This document shows, in pieces, positions 53,878 to 61,363 of a DNA stretch of 64,000 nucleotides; positions within the stretch are counted from its first letter, which is position 1, and each line of letters starts with the position of its first letter. Made by a program: the position numbers and the translations under genes. The notes below the pieces were generated by a model, which searched no databases, was not told the origin of the DNA, and saw only the letters and a program-made list of their open reading frames with translations. The stretch is taken from NCBI GenBank assembly GCA_937995745.1, contig CALKIU010000110.1:4557-68556 (forward strand), given 5' to 3'. This DNA comes from an uncultured Bacillaceae bacterium. GTDB lineage: Bacteria > Bacillota > Bacilli > Bacillales > Cytobacillaceae.

Positions 53878-55098
53878 TTGGGATATTATGATCAAGGGTA
53901 TGATGACCCGCGGAAAAAAGAATCGAGAAACAAGCGGGGCTATTTTTTGGCAAGTTTGGCCGGACTTTTGCTCGGTGCAGTGCTCGTCATCGCATCCCTG
54001 CCTGTATTATCCGATATGGGGCTTTTGCCTTATGTAGTGCAAACAGCCGGTCAGGAGAACGGGGAAACACCTTCTGACGGCAAGAAATCGACGATTACGC
54101 AAAATGTGTCGTTGAATGTCAAGACGGATATAACGGAAATTGTCGATAAAGTGGCCGATGCGGTTGTAGGCATCAGCAATATACAATCCACCAGTTTTTG
54201 GGGAGACACCGGCCGGGAAGTCGGCACCGGTTCGGGAGTCATTTACAAAAAAGCGGGAAATAAGGCATACATAGTGACAAACTATCACGTGATTGAAGGA
54301 GCCCATTCCGTCGAAGTCACCCTTTTGGACGGAACGAAACTGTCTGCGGAAGTGCTCGGCGGCGATATTTGGACGGATTTGGCCGTTTTGGCCGTTGACG
54401 GAAAAAACATTGATACCGTGGCGGAATTCGGCGATTCTGACGCCTTAAAAGTAGGCGAGCCGGTAATCGCCATCGGCAACCCGCTCGGGGCGACATTTTC
54501 CGGTTCGGTGACGCAGGGAATCATTTCCGGTTTGGAACGGGCCATTCCCGTTGACATTAATCAAGACGGGATCGTTGACTGGCAAGCGGAAGTCATTCAA
54601 ACGGATGCGGCCATCAACCCGGGAAACAGCGGCGGTGCTTTAATTAATATCGGCGGCCAATTGATCGGCATCAATTCGATGAAGATCGCCACCCAGGCGG
54701 TGGAAGGAATCGGTCTTGCCATTCCGATTAATTACGCCATTCCCGTGATTGAGGATTTGGAGAAATACGGTGAAGTGAAACGCCCGTACATGGGAATTGA
54801 ATTGCAGTCCGTGAACGAAATTCCCGCTTATTATCAACGCGAGGCATTAAATTTGCCGAAAGATGTGAATTACGGGGTCGCCATCCGCAGGGTTGAACCC
54901 GGTTCACCGGCAGACAAAGCCGGTTTGAAGGCATACGATGTCATCGTCGAGCTGGACGGCGAAAAAATCAACGATGTGATCGATTTAAGAAGACATTTAT
55001 ACATTGAAAAGAAAATCGGCGACAACATGACGGTCAAATTCTACCGGAACGGAAAGCTCCGGGAGACGACGATGAAGCTGACCGGAAATTCATTCTGA
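53878..55098 (+). CDS. htrC: Membrane-anchored serine protease HtrA-type (YyxA/HtrC)
   Basis: Trypsin-like quality-control protease at the outer face of the membrane. A single transmembrane segment (about 21-43) is followed by the catalytic domain with H137 (TNYHVIEG), D167 (TDLAV) and S251 (GNSGGA), and a C-terminal PDZ domain (about 300-395). 406 residues. Start TTG at 53878 follows AAAGGATGTG; it is the only reasonable start. A TATAAT at 53800 is the likely -10. It follows the wal operon, as in other bacilli. Confidence 0.93.
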   Translation: MGYYDQGYDDPRKKESRNKRGYFLASLAGLLLGAVLVIASLPVLSDMGLLPYVVQTAGQENGETPSDGKKSTITQNVSLNVKTDITEIVDKVADAVVGISNIQSTSFWGDTGREVGTGSGVIYKKAGNKAYIVTNYHVIEGAHSVEVTLLDGTKLSAEVLGGDIWTDLAVLAVDGKNIDTVAEFGDSDALKVGEPVIAIGNPLGATFSGSVTQGIISGLERAIPVDINQDGIVDWQAEVIQTDAAINPGNSGGALINIGGQLIGINSMKIATQAVEGIGLAIPINYAIPVIEDLEKYGEVKRPYMGIELQSVNEIPAYYQREALNLPKDVNYGVAIRRVEPGSPADKAGLKAYDVIVELDGEKINDVIDLRRHLYIEKKIGDNMTVKFYRNGKLRETTMKLTGNSF

Positions 55099-55120
55099 CA
55101 AACGTGCGGTTCGTTAGACG

Positions 55121-55157
55121 GGCAGGAGGCTGAAAAAGGTCTCTTGCCTTTTTTTTT
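55121..55157 (+). terminator. Terminator of htrC
   Basis: GGCAGGAG (55121-55128) and CTCTTGCC (55141-55148, one G-T pair), then nine T. Confidence 0.82.
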
Positions 55158-55342
55158 GCAGGTAAAAATCATGTTTGCATCCGGTAAGCGGGGGCGGCAA
55201 GCCGGAGTGTTTGCACGCGTGTTTTGGAACGGAGCGAAATGGGTGCGGCAGGCTTTTGCCGTTTCTGTTTGCAGGTGCTTTTGCCGGAGACACCGGATGG
55301 AATGGCCCGCCTGTTTGCCGTTTTCCAGGATTTAAAGCCGTT

Positions 55343-55407
55343 TTATCCACAAAAACTTTTGCCGGCATTGAGAACATGTTAATATGTATTGTGGATCTTG
55401 TGAATAA
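55343..55407. other. DnaA-box-like group upstream of yyzF
   Basis: TTATCCACA (55343-55351, perfect), TGTGGATCT (55390-55398) and TGTGAATAA (55399-55407). These lie in the htrC-yyzF spacer; a TGTGAATAT also occurs inside yyzF at 55554. Confidence 0.65.
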
Positions 55408-55440
55408 TTGGACTGAAAACAAAGTGCTCGGAGGGAAAAA

Positions 55441-55602
55441 ATGCTGATTTATTGCTGCAAAGAACATGTGGAACTGGCGATGGACGTCATTATTGACGAG
55501 TATGAGACGTTTCCCGTTCTGATGAAAGCGGAAGGGGAACAGTTATCAACAGCCTGTGAATATTGTCAAAACGATGCTGAATATATTGTGGGGAACGAAT
55601 GA
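55441..55602 (+). CDS. yyzF: CxxH/CxxC small protein (YyzF)
   Basis: 53-residue protein starting MLIYCCKEHVELAMD, with a CCxxH motif near the N-terminus and CxxC (CEYC) near residue 40, then a short YIVGNE tail. This is the YyzF-type zinc-ribbon-like protein found just before rlmH in Bacillaceae. ATG at 55441 follows GGAGGGAAAA. Cys/His spacing suggests a metal site. The function is unknown. Confidence 0.88.
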   Translation: MLIYCCKEHVELAMDVIIDEYETFPVLMKAEGEQLSTACEYCQNDAEYIVGNE

Positions 55603-55614
55603 TCCCGCACAATA

Positions 55615-55657
55615 TGTGGATAGATTTTGTGGATATGTGGATAACTATTGTGGATAT
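55615..55657. other. Four tandem DnaA boxes before rlmH
   Basis: TGTGGATAG (55615), TGTGGATAT (55628), TGTGGATAA (55636, perfect) and TGTGGATAT (55649) all point the same way, with start-to-start distances of 13, 8 and 13. They are packed into 43 bases in the 80-base yyzF-rlmH gap. Density equals or exceeds that in oriC. Role (DnaA titration, regulation) is inferred. Confidence 0.82.
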
Positions 55658-55682
55658 CTTGTTTGTAAAGTGAGGATGGGCT

Positions 55683-56162
55683 GTGAATATTTCTTTTGTG
55701 ACAGTCGGAAAACTGAAAGAAAAATATTTGAAGCAGGGAATGGCTGAATATGTGAAAAGATTGTCGGCCTATTGCAAAATCGACATCATTGAAGTGGCTG
55801 ACGAAAAGGCGCCGGAAGAATTGAGCGATGCGGAAATGGAGATGGTCAAAAAGAAGGAAGGGCAAAGAATTTTGTCAAAAATCAGCCCCGATGCTTATGT
55901 GATTGCCCTTGCCATCGAAGGGAAGCAATACAGTTCGGAAGAGTTCGCTAGTTTTCTCGAAAAATTGGCCACCCACGGAAGGAGCAAAATTGTTTTTGTG
56001 ATCGGCGGCTCTTTGGGGTTGAGCGGGGATGTTTTGAAAAGGGCCGACATGCGGCTCTCTTTTTCCAAAATGACCTTTCCCCACCAACTGATGCGCCTCA
56101 TTCTGGCCGAGCAAGTGTACCGGGCGTTCCGGATTATGAAAGGCCAGCCGTATCACAAGTAA
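55683..56162 (+). CDS. rlmH: 23S rRNA (pseudouridine1915-N3) methyltransferase RlmH
   Basis: SPOUT-class methyltransferase that makes m3-pseudouridine at position 1915 of 23S rRNA. The knot region FVIGGSLGLSGDV and the C-terminal FPHQLMRLILAEQVYRAFRI with YHK end are diagnostic. 159 residues. GTG start at 55683 follows GAGGATGG. It marks the end of the conserved origin-proximal order in this window. Confidence 0.96.
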   Translation: MNISFVTVGKLKEKYLKQGMAEYVKRLSAYCKIDIIEVADEKAPEELSDAEMEMVKKKEGQRILSKISPDAYVIALAIEGKQYSSEEFASFLEKLATHGRSKIVFVIGGSLGLSGDVLKRADMRLSFSKMTFPHQLMRLILAEQVYRAFRIMKGQPYHK

Positions 56163-56232
56163 AAGAGGATCTGTGAAAACAGAAGGGTTTTCATAAATAG
56201 ACAGAGATAAGCCTGAGAACAGGGGGGAGAAC

Positions 56233-56959
56233 ATGAAGAAAATACTGCTCATTACACTGGGTGGCACCATTTCTGCAAAGGGGCACAACCGGTTGGATTT
56301 AAAAGACTATCAATCCGGGTTGATTCCGGGAGATTTTTATTTGGAAAACATATCGGAGTTAAAAGAAATGGCTGAAATAGAAGTGCTGCAGATTGACAAT
56401 GTCAGCAGCACACAAGTGAAAGGAACCCACTGGATCAAATTGAAAAATGTCATGGAAGATTATTTGAACGAAAAACGATTTGACGGGGCGGTGATTACTC
56501 ATGGAACAAATACGTTAGAGGAAACTGCCTATTTTTTGCACTTGACGGTCAACAGCGCGAAACCCATCGTCCTTGTGGGCGCCCAGCGGCCATATACAGC
56601 GCTCAGTTCCGATGCCCAATTGAACTTAATCAATGCGGTAAGGGTCGCCGTTCATCCGGATTCAAACGGAAAAGGTGTCCTGGTGGCTTTTAACAACAAG
56701 ATTCACAGCGCGCGTGAAGTGACGAAAACAGATACATATGATGTGGATGGCTTTCAATCGGGAATCTTTGGATGTTTGGGATACATCGATGCGGGACATG
56801 AGGTTGTTTATTACCGCGAACCCTCAAGAAGACACACTATAATTTCAGAGTTTTCAAAAATCCCCATCCACTCGTTGCCGGATGTTGCGATTGTGTATTC
56901 CTATGCGGGCGCAAACGGAGATTTGATTGATTTTATCGTTGAAAGCAACCAATTGAAAT
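56233..56959 (+). pseudogene. L-asparaginase, C-terminally truncated
   Basis: N-terminal and middle parts of an L-asparaginase: TLGGTISAKG holds the first catalytic Thr and THGTNTLEETA the second catalytic motif. The reading frame ends at 56991 after 252 codons, against about 325 for the family. Homology appears to stop around ESN (56940-56950); the last 13 residues (QLKWSLKMQTPLP) are the out-of-frame start of a GH3 fragment. ATG follows GGGGGGAG, so it may still be translated. The missing C-terminal part helps build the active-site dimer, so activity is doubtful. Confidence 0.85.
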
Positions 56960-57350
56960 GGTCGTTAAAGATGCAAACCCCGCTTCCGTAATGTGCTCAT
57001 TCCCGGATGTGAACGGCACCTATGCTTGTGACAACCCTGAACTGCTCCAGGAAGCTTTAAGGGGAAAATGGGGCTTCAAGGGCTGGGTGATGAGCGACCG
57101 GCGCGCCATCCATGATACGGTAGGTGCTGTGAAAGCAGGTACAGGCGTGGAGCTTGACTGGGCGCCGCAATATTATACAGAAGAGAAAATTAAGGATGCG
57201 CTCAAATCAGGAAAGATTACAGAAGAGGATATTGACAATCTGCTTCGTCCCCGGTATATCAAGATGTTCGAGTACGGCCATATGGATGTGCCTTAAAAAA
57301 GGTCCTTTCAACTTGCAACCGCAAATTGATTATAATGCGGCCGCTCCCCC
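56948..57350 (+). pseudogene. Glycoside hydrolase family 3 fragment
   Basis: The frame 56958-57296 reads VVKDANPASVMCS, then a GFKGWVMSDRRA segment that aligns with the GH3 nucleophile region (GW-V-SDW in intact enzymes) and a typical EEDIDNLLRPRYIKMFEYG helix. Only about 110 residues of a protein that is usually over 700 are present. Past the stop at 57296 a similar sequence (LKKGPFNLQPQIDYNA) continues in another frame, suggesting a frameshift in the A-run near 57293. It is joined directly to the truncated asparaginase without a ribosome site of its own. Confidence 0.8.
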
Positions 57351-57415
57351 ATCGATGGGCTTGAAGGAAATGTGCGGGATTTTTTATATTTTGATGCTTG
57401 AAGCCGGGTCGGTTT

Positions 57416-57762
57416 TCATTCCTCCGTAAATTGTTTCACGGCGATCATGTATTTTTCCAGCGCCCATCCCAGCCCGCGAATTTCCTCTTGCGTCGCCCCG
57501 TTGGCCAATGATTTCGCCAACAGGGAGACAATTTGACCCGCCATTTTCTCATTGCTTTCCACAATTCCATGACGGACGGTTTCAAATCTTCTTTTTGTAT
57601 GGATGGAAATATCTTCCTCCTTTTTTCGGTGATCTCTTTGTCCGATTTGAAGCGTCGCCGATGGTTGTCCCGGCCGACAGCAACAAAACCGCAGACATGA
57701 TGAATAGCCGAATCATAGATTTTTTTGATAGCCTCCGTGATTGCCCGGTTTTCGAATTTCAT
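57416..57762 (-). pseudogene. Degenerate coding-like segment, unidentified
   Basis: The minus strand is open in a long frame from 57762 (MKFENRAITEAIKKIYDSAI...), while a different frame ending at 57416 reads like a protein C-terminus (FETVRHGIVESNEKMAGQIV, later GATQEEIRGLGWALEKYM). The switch between frames near 57600 is what a frameshifted gene would show. I do not recognise the family. It lies in a region with other gene remnants. Confidence 0.4.
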
Positions 57763-57967
57763 GCCTCTTGTCCGTGCAGCATATCCAAAAGGAACGCCGC
57801 AAACCGCAGTTTATGAGCATTAAAACCGCTCAATGATTTTCATTCATGTCCATCTTCCCTCTTCGTGTTATGATAATGAATAGGGCATTTCCATAAAAAA
57901 GAAATATGCAAGGCGGCATTCCTGGCCGCAAACCGGATTGCGGCAGGAAATAAGGAGGGTGTTTGTC

Positions 57968-58669
57968 GTGAAGATTCATCCAATCAAAGCTTTTTCCGAC
58001 AACTATATTTGGTGCATTGAAACAGGAACAAAAGCTGTAATAATCGATCCGGGCGAAGCTGCCGGCGTGCTCGCTCACCTGGAACAAAACGGCCTTCATT
58101 TGGCGGCGGTTCTGTTGACCCATAACCACGGGGATCATACCGGCGGGGTTAAAGAGATTTTGGCGAAATATCCGGAAACTCCCGTTTTCGGGCCGGAAGA
58201 AACGGCGCCTCTTGCAAACCGAATTGTGCGGGAAGGGGATTCCTTCGAACTGTTGGGCCAAACGTTTCAAGTGCTCGAAACGGGCGGCCATACGCACGGT
58301 CATATCAGCTATCTGGCGGGCGGCCACCTCTTTTGCGGAGACGCTTTGTTTTCAGCCGGGTGCGGCCGGGTTTTTACCGGGGACTACGGGGCCCAATTTG
58401 AAACGCTGCAGAAATTCAAGCGTCTCGACGGCAATATAAAAGTATACCCGGGGCACGAATATACGGAAGCCAATTTGCGTTTTGCGCAAAAAATGGAGCC
58501 GGAAAACGAAGATATTTCCAAGGCCCTCGATGAAGTCCGGCATCTGCGGGCCAAAGGAGAGCCGACACTTCCGACCACGATCGGCAGGGAGAAAAAAATC
58601 AATCTTTTCCTGCAAGCGGAGACGCTCGCGGAATTTATCGAATTGCGCAATGCCCGCGACAAGTTTTAG
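57968..58669 (+). CDS. gloB: Hydroxyacylglutathione hydrolase-like protein (glyoxalase II, GloB type)
   Basis: Metallo-beta-lactamase-fold thioesterase of the glyoxalase II type, which splits S-lactoyl-thiol adducts in methylglyoxal detoxification. Binuclear metal ligands are in THNHGDH, GGHTHGH, CGD and PGHEYT. Unlike generic small MBL proteins it has the C-terminal HAGH domain with LPTTIGREKKINLFL. 233 residues. GTG at 57968 follows AAGGAGGG and matches the KIHPIKAFSDNYIW start. Bacilli use bacillithiol rather than glutathione, so the natural thiol is uncertain. It resembles proteobacterial GloB and may be acquired. Confidence 0.85.
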   Translation: MKIHPIKAFSDNYIWCIETGTKAVIIDPGEAAGVLAHLEQNGLHLAAVLLTHNHGDHTGGVKEILAKYPETPVFGPEETAPLANRIVREGDSFELLGQTFQVLETGGHTHGHISYLAGGHLFCGDALFSAGCGRVFTGDYGAQFETLQKFKRLDGNIKVYPGHEYTEANLRFAQKMEPENEDISKALDEVRHLRAKGEPTLPTTIGREKKINLFLQAETLAEFIELRNARDKF

Positions 58670-59438
58670 AAGACGCGCTGCCGACAGCGGAATCCGGCTT
58701 GAAAGGGGCGAGCGCCGATGAGCGGCCGGCGCCGAATGTCTGACCCCGTTTCTCTTTGCCGGCTCGCCGGAACCAAGGTTTGCCGCAGGACGGAATTTCC
58801 CCTCGGGGCGGGTAAACATCGGACTGCCGATGCATCTCCGGCGGCATGAAAACAGCACCATTCGCCGTGGCCGAATGGTGCTCGTTTTTCTGTACAGGCG
58901 GTTTGCGGCTGAGCTCGCGGGTTTGCACGAGCGCTTCCAGCACCGCTCCTGTCGCTTGAATCCAAGAACCGGCAAAATTCACCGTTTGTTGGCCGTTTTG
59001 CCCCATTTTTCCCGACAAGGCCTGCAGGGAGTTGCCGATGGCCTGCAGCAAAGAAGCGCAAATATGGAGCAGCCGGCTGAAAGATTTTTCTTCAGGCAAT
59101 AAATCCGCCAAAGCCGTCAAATTTCCCAAAGATTGCAGCAAGTTCCCCTGTATGATGAATGTCGTTTTTGTTTCTTCTTGAACGGGAAGGAGGATTCCGG
59201 CGACGACGGTTGAATTTCCGGCGGCCTGCAGCTCCTCCCCGATTTTAATGAAATTGACCGTTTTTTCAGTGTCCGCAAGCAAAGCGTTTCCCATTGCCTG
59301 TTTGACGTTTCCGATCAAGGACAAGTTTGTTTTTGTTTGTTCGCCCGCCGGCAGGGAAGGGGTGGCGCCGAGAGCGGCGAGAACCGTTCCGGCGGCTTGA
59401 ATCCACACTCCGGACAAGATTTTGAGATCAAGATTCAT
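58635..59438 (-). CDS. Repetitive protein of unknown function (DUF6944-like)
   Basis: 267 codons. The first 175 residues contain about six imperfect copies of a unit with a G-x-x-x-Q-A-x-G-N/T core (GVWIQAAGTVLAALG, GNVKQAMGN, GEELQAAGN, GNLLQSLGN, ASLLQAIGN, GSWIQATGAVLEAL), predicted as amphipathic helices. It resembles a repetitive Bacillus family I recall as DUF6944. The last 80 or so residues look unlike it, are low in hydrophobic pattern and run through a strong hairpin (58854-58882) into the antisense of gloB, so the original stop has probably been lost. ATG at 59438 has only a weak GGCGG upstream. Confidence 0.6.
   Translation of the reverse strand: MNLDLKILSGVWIQAAGTVLAALGATPSLPAGEQTKTNLSLIGNVKQAMGNALLADTEKTVNFIKIGEELQAAGNSTVVAGILLPVQEETKTTFIIQGNLLQSLGNLTALADLLPEEKSFSRLLHICASLLQAIGNSLQALSGKMGQNGQQTVNFAGSWIQATGAVLEALVQTRELSRKPPVQKNEHHSATANGAVFMPPEMHRQSDVYPPRGEIPSCGKPWFRRAGKEKRGQTFGAGRSSALAPFKPDSAVGSASSKTCRGHCAIR
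58854..58891 (+). terminator. Terminator downstream of gloB
   Basis: AGCACCATTCG (58854-58864) and CGAATGGTGCT (58872-58882) form a perfect 11-bp stem with a 7-base loop, then CGTTTTTC on the plus strand and GTTTTC on the minus. It can act in both directions but lies inside the repetitive-protein reading frame on the minus strand. Confidence 0.78.
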
Positions 59439-59836
59439 CCATTTTTTCCGCCTTTAGGTTTATTTAATATATCCTATTCAAATGCGCACAAACAGCGCCT
59501 TTAAAAAAATGGCCCGGAACGCAATGTATTGCTTGACTTCCCGGCCGGTTGCTTATTACTATCGGATATATATTTCTTGTTGCCGCGTAAAAGCCGGTTG
59601 TCAGCCGAACCCCGTCTTTGCGCAGTGGACGGGCGTCCGGAGAATCGTTCTGTTTTGGAAAAACGGCTTCATAAAATCAGGCAACATTCCGATGAAACGC
59701 TTTTCCAATTTGCGTCCTTTTGCATGAAACGGCAACAAGTATGAATAAAATGAACTGACAGGCAGTACCCGGCTTGTTCATATAAATGGGAGTTTTTGAC
59801 ATCTTGCTATGAGCAGAAGAGGAAAAGAGGGATGAT
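59439..59836. other. Intergenic region before the AI-2E-family gene
   Basis: 400 bases with no recognised gene. It lies upstream of two divergent genes and should hold both promoters; no convincing -35/-10 pair was found. AGAGGGATGAT serves as ribosome site for the next gene. Confidence 0.35.
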
Positions 59837-60976
59837 ATGGAAAGAACGCTTGTCGTGAAGCGGCTGGTGCTGGCAGTTGTCCTTGTGGCAGCCGGCGTGT
59901 TCCTTTATGTGTATTTTTCCGCCTTTTTGCCGATTTTGCTGGCCCTTTTAACGGCTGCCATTTTTGAACCGCTAATCAGATGGCTGAAAAAGAAAATGCG
60001 CGTCAAAAAAAGAGTGCTTCCCGTGACGATCGTTTTCACCACTTTTATTGCCATCTGCGCTTATTCATTATATATATCTTTCACAAAAGTGGCGAAAACC
60101 ATTTATGACTGGGTCTTAAAAATACCGGAATATGCGCTGGAAATTCAAAAGTTTATCAACAATATGATCGAACGCTTCAACCGCTTTGTGGATGAAATTC
60201 CCCAAGGGGATTTGATCATCTCCGAAATGAAGAAACAATCCGAAAATTTGACGGAGTCCGCATTGCAAATCACGACGAAACTTGTTAATTTGCTCGGCGA
60301 CTGGCTGCAATCGATTCCCAATTTAATCTTTGTGATGCTGATTTATTTCATCGCTTCTTTTCTCATCAGCCTTGATTTTCCGAGAATCGTGCAGGCGTTT
60401 TACAATCTTTTCAAACCGGAAACAGCGGACAAACTCCGCCACATTTCGCAAAAAATGGGGGAAGTCTTTTTAGGATACTGGAAAGCGCAATTTATTCTCA
60501 GCATCGGCGTTTTTGTCATCACATACGTCAGCCTTCTCTTCATTTCACCGAAAGCCGCTTTAGTAATGTCAATCATCATTTGGGTCGTTGACATTATCCC
60601 TCTTTACGTGGGCCCGGCCATCGTCCTCGTGCCGTGGGGGCTTTTGGCGATGATGCTGGGAGACATGAACAAGGGCATTGAACTGATCGTGCTGGCCACC
60701 GTCCTCCTCATTTTGCGGAGGATCATCGAGCCCAAAGTTTTGGGCGACTCGATCGGCCTCGCCGCTTTGCCGACAGTTTTGTCCATGTACTTTGGCTTTG
60801 TCTTTTTCGGAATGACCGGTTTGATTCTGGGACCGTTCGTTTACATCGCCATCCGCTCCGCCATGGAAGCCGGACTATTCGACATCAAATTTTTGCGGGG
60901 AGACAAAGAAGAGCCTGACGCGCCGGAAACCGCCAAACGGCCGCAAGCTCTGTCCGGAACCCCCCGGGGGCAATAA
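59837..60976 (+). CDS. AI-2E family transporter (TqsA/YubA-like)
   Basis: Polytopic permease of the AI-2E exporter superfamily (PF01594), 379 residues. Seven or eight hydrophobic segments are visible: two at the N-terminus (about 9-45), one near 60-85, one at 155-180 and a C-terminal set from about 215 to 350. The family signature with IIWVVDIIPLYVGPAIVLVP and the GLAALPTVLSMYFGFVFFGMTGLILGPF end is clear. Some relatives export quorum-sensing AI-2 and others are Na+/H+ antiporters; the substrate cannot be told here. ATG follows AGAGGGATGAT. A terminator follows at 61128. Confidence 0.88.
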   Translation: MERTLVVKRLVLAVVLVAAGVFLYVYFSAFLPILLALLTAAIFEPLIRWLKKKMRVKKRVLPVTIVFTTFIAICAYSLYISFTKVAKTIYDWVLKIPEYALEIQKFINNMIERFNRFVDEIPQGDLIISEMKKQSENLTESALQITTKLVNLLGDWLQSIPNLIFVMLIYFIASFLISLDFPRIVQAFYNLFKPETADKLRHISQKMGEVFLGYWKAQFILSIGVFVITYVSLLFISPKAALVMSIIIWVVDIIPLYVGPAIVLVPWGLLAMMLGDMNKGIELIVLATVLLILRRIIEPKVLGDSIGLAALPTVLSMYFGFVFFGMTGLILGPFVYIAIRSAMEAGLFDIKFLRGDKEEPDAPETAKRPQALSGTPRGQ

Positions 60977-61127
60977 CCGCCCCCAATGGCCAATGTTGTT
61001 TTTGGAAAAAGCGGCCAATCGCCCCGGTCCGGCTTTCTCAAGACAGGTTCCCCGGCTGCCGGAGAGTGTAACTAAAGCCGCATGAATGGAGAGGCTGCCG
61101 AAATTTGCGGCCAGAAAACCGCATGAA

Positions 61128-61166
61128 AGAAGCCGCCTTCTCGCAAAGGGCGGCTTCTCTTTTTTA
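61128..61166 (+). terminator. Terminator of the AI-2E-family gene
   Basis: AGAAGCCGCC (61128-61137) and GGCGGCTTCT (61149-61158), then CTTTTTT. The rest of 60977-61324 holds no recognised gene. Confidence 0.88.
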
Positions 61167-61324
61167 TCTTTTGGCGCCTTTTTCTTCTTTGGACGGATTT
61201 TTATCTTTCGGCGTTCCCTTCTTCTTTGGGCGAAAGCAAGTTTTTGTCTCGCTGTTGCCGCCGGGAACGGATGCTTTGTATCGCTTGAACAGCCTGCAAC
61301 ATGGCCTTTTCTGTTTTTGCCGAT

Positions 61325-61352
61325 AAAAGTGGATGCCCGCATCAGGCAGGCA
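61325..61352 (-). terminator. Terminator of the F420-ligase-like gene
   Basis: GGATGCCTG and the GGGCATCC arm form a stem on the minus strand, followed by ACTTTTATC, 12 bases after the stop at 61364. Confidence 0.7.
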
Positions 61353-61363
61353 TCCTCCGGAAT

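Noticed and set aside
59482..59727. 81-codon frame upstream of the AI-2E-family gene
   Set aside because: No Shine-Dalgarno, odd composition rich in Cys/Arg/Tyr, no recognisable similarity.
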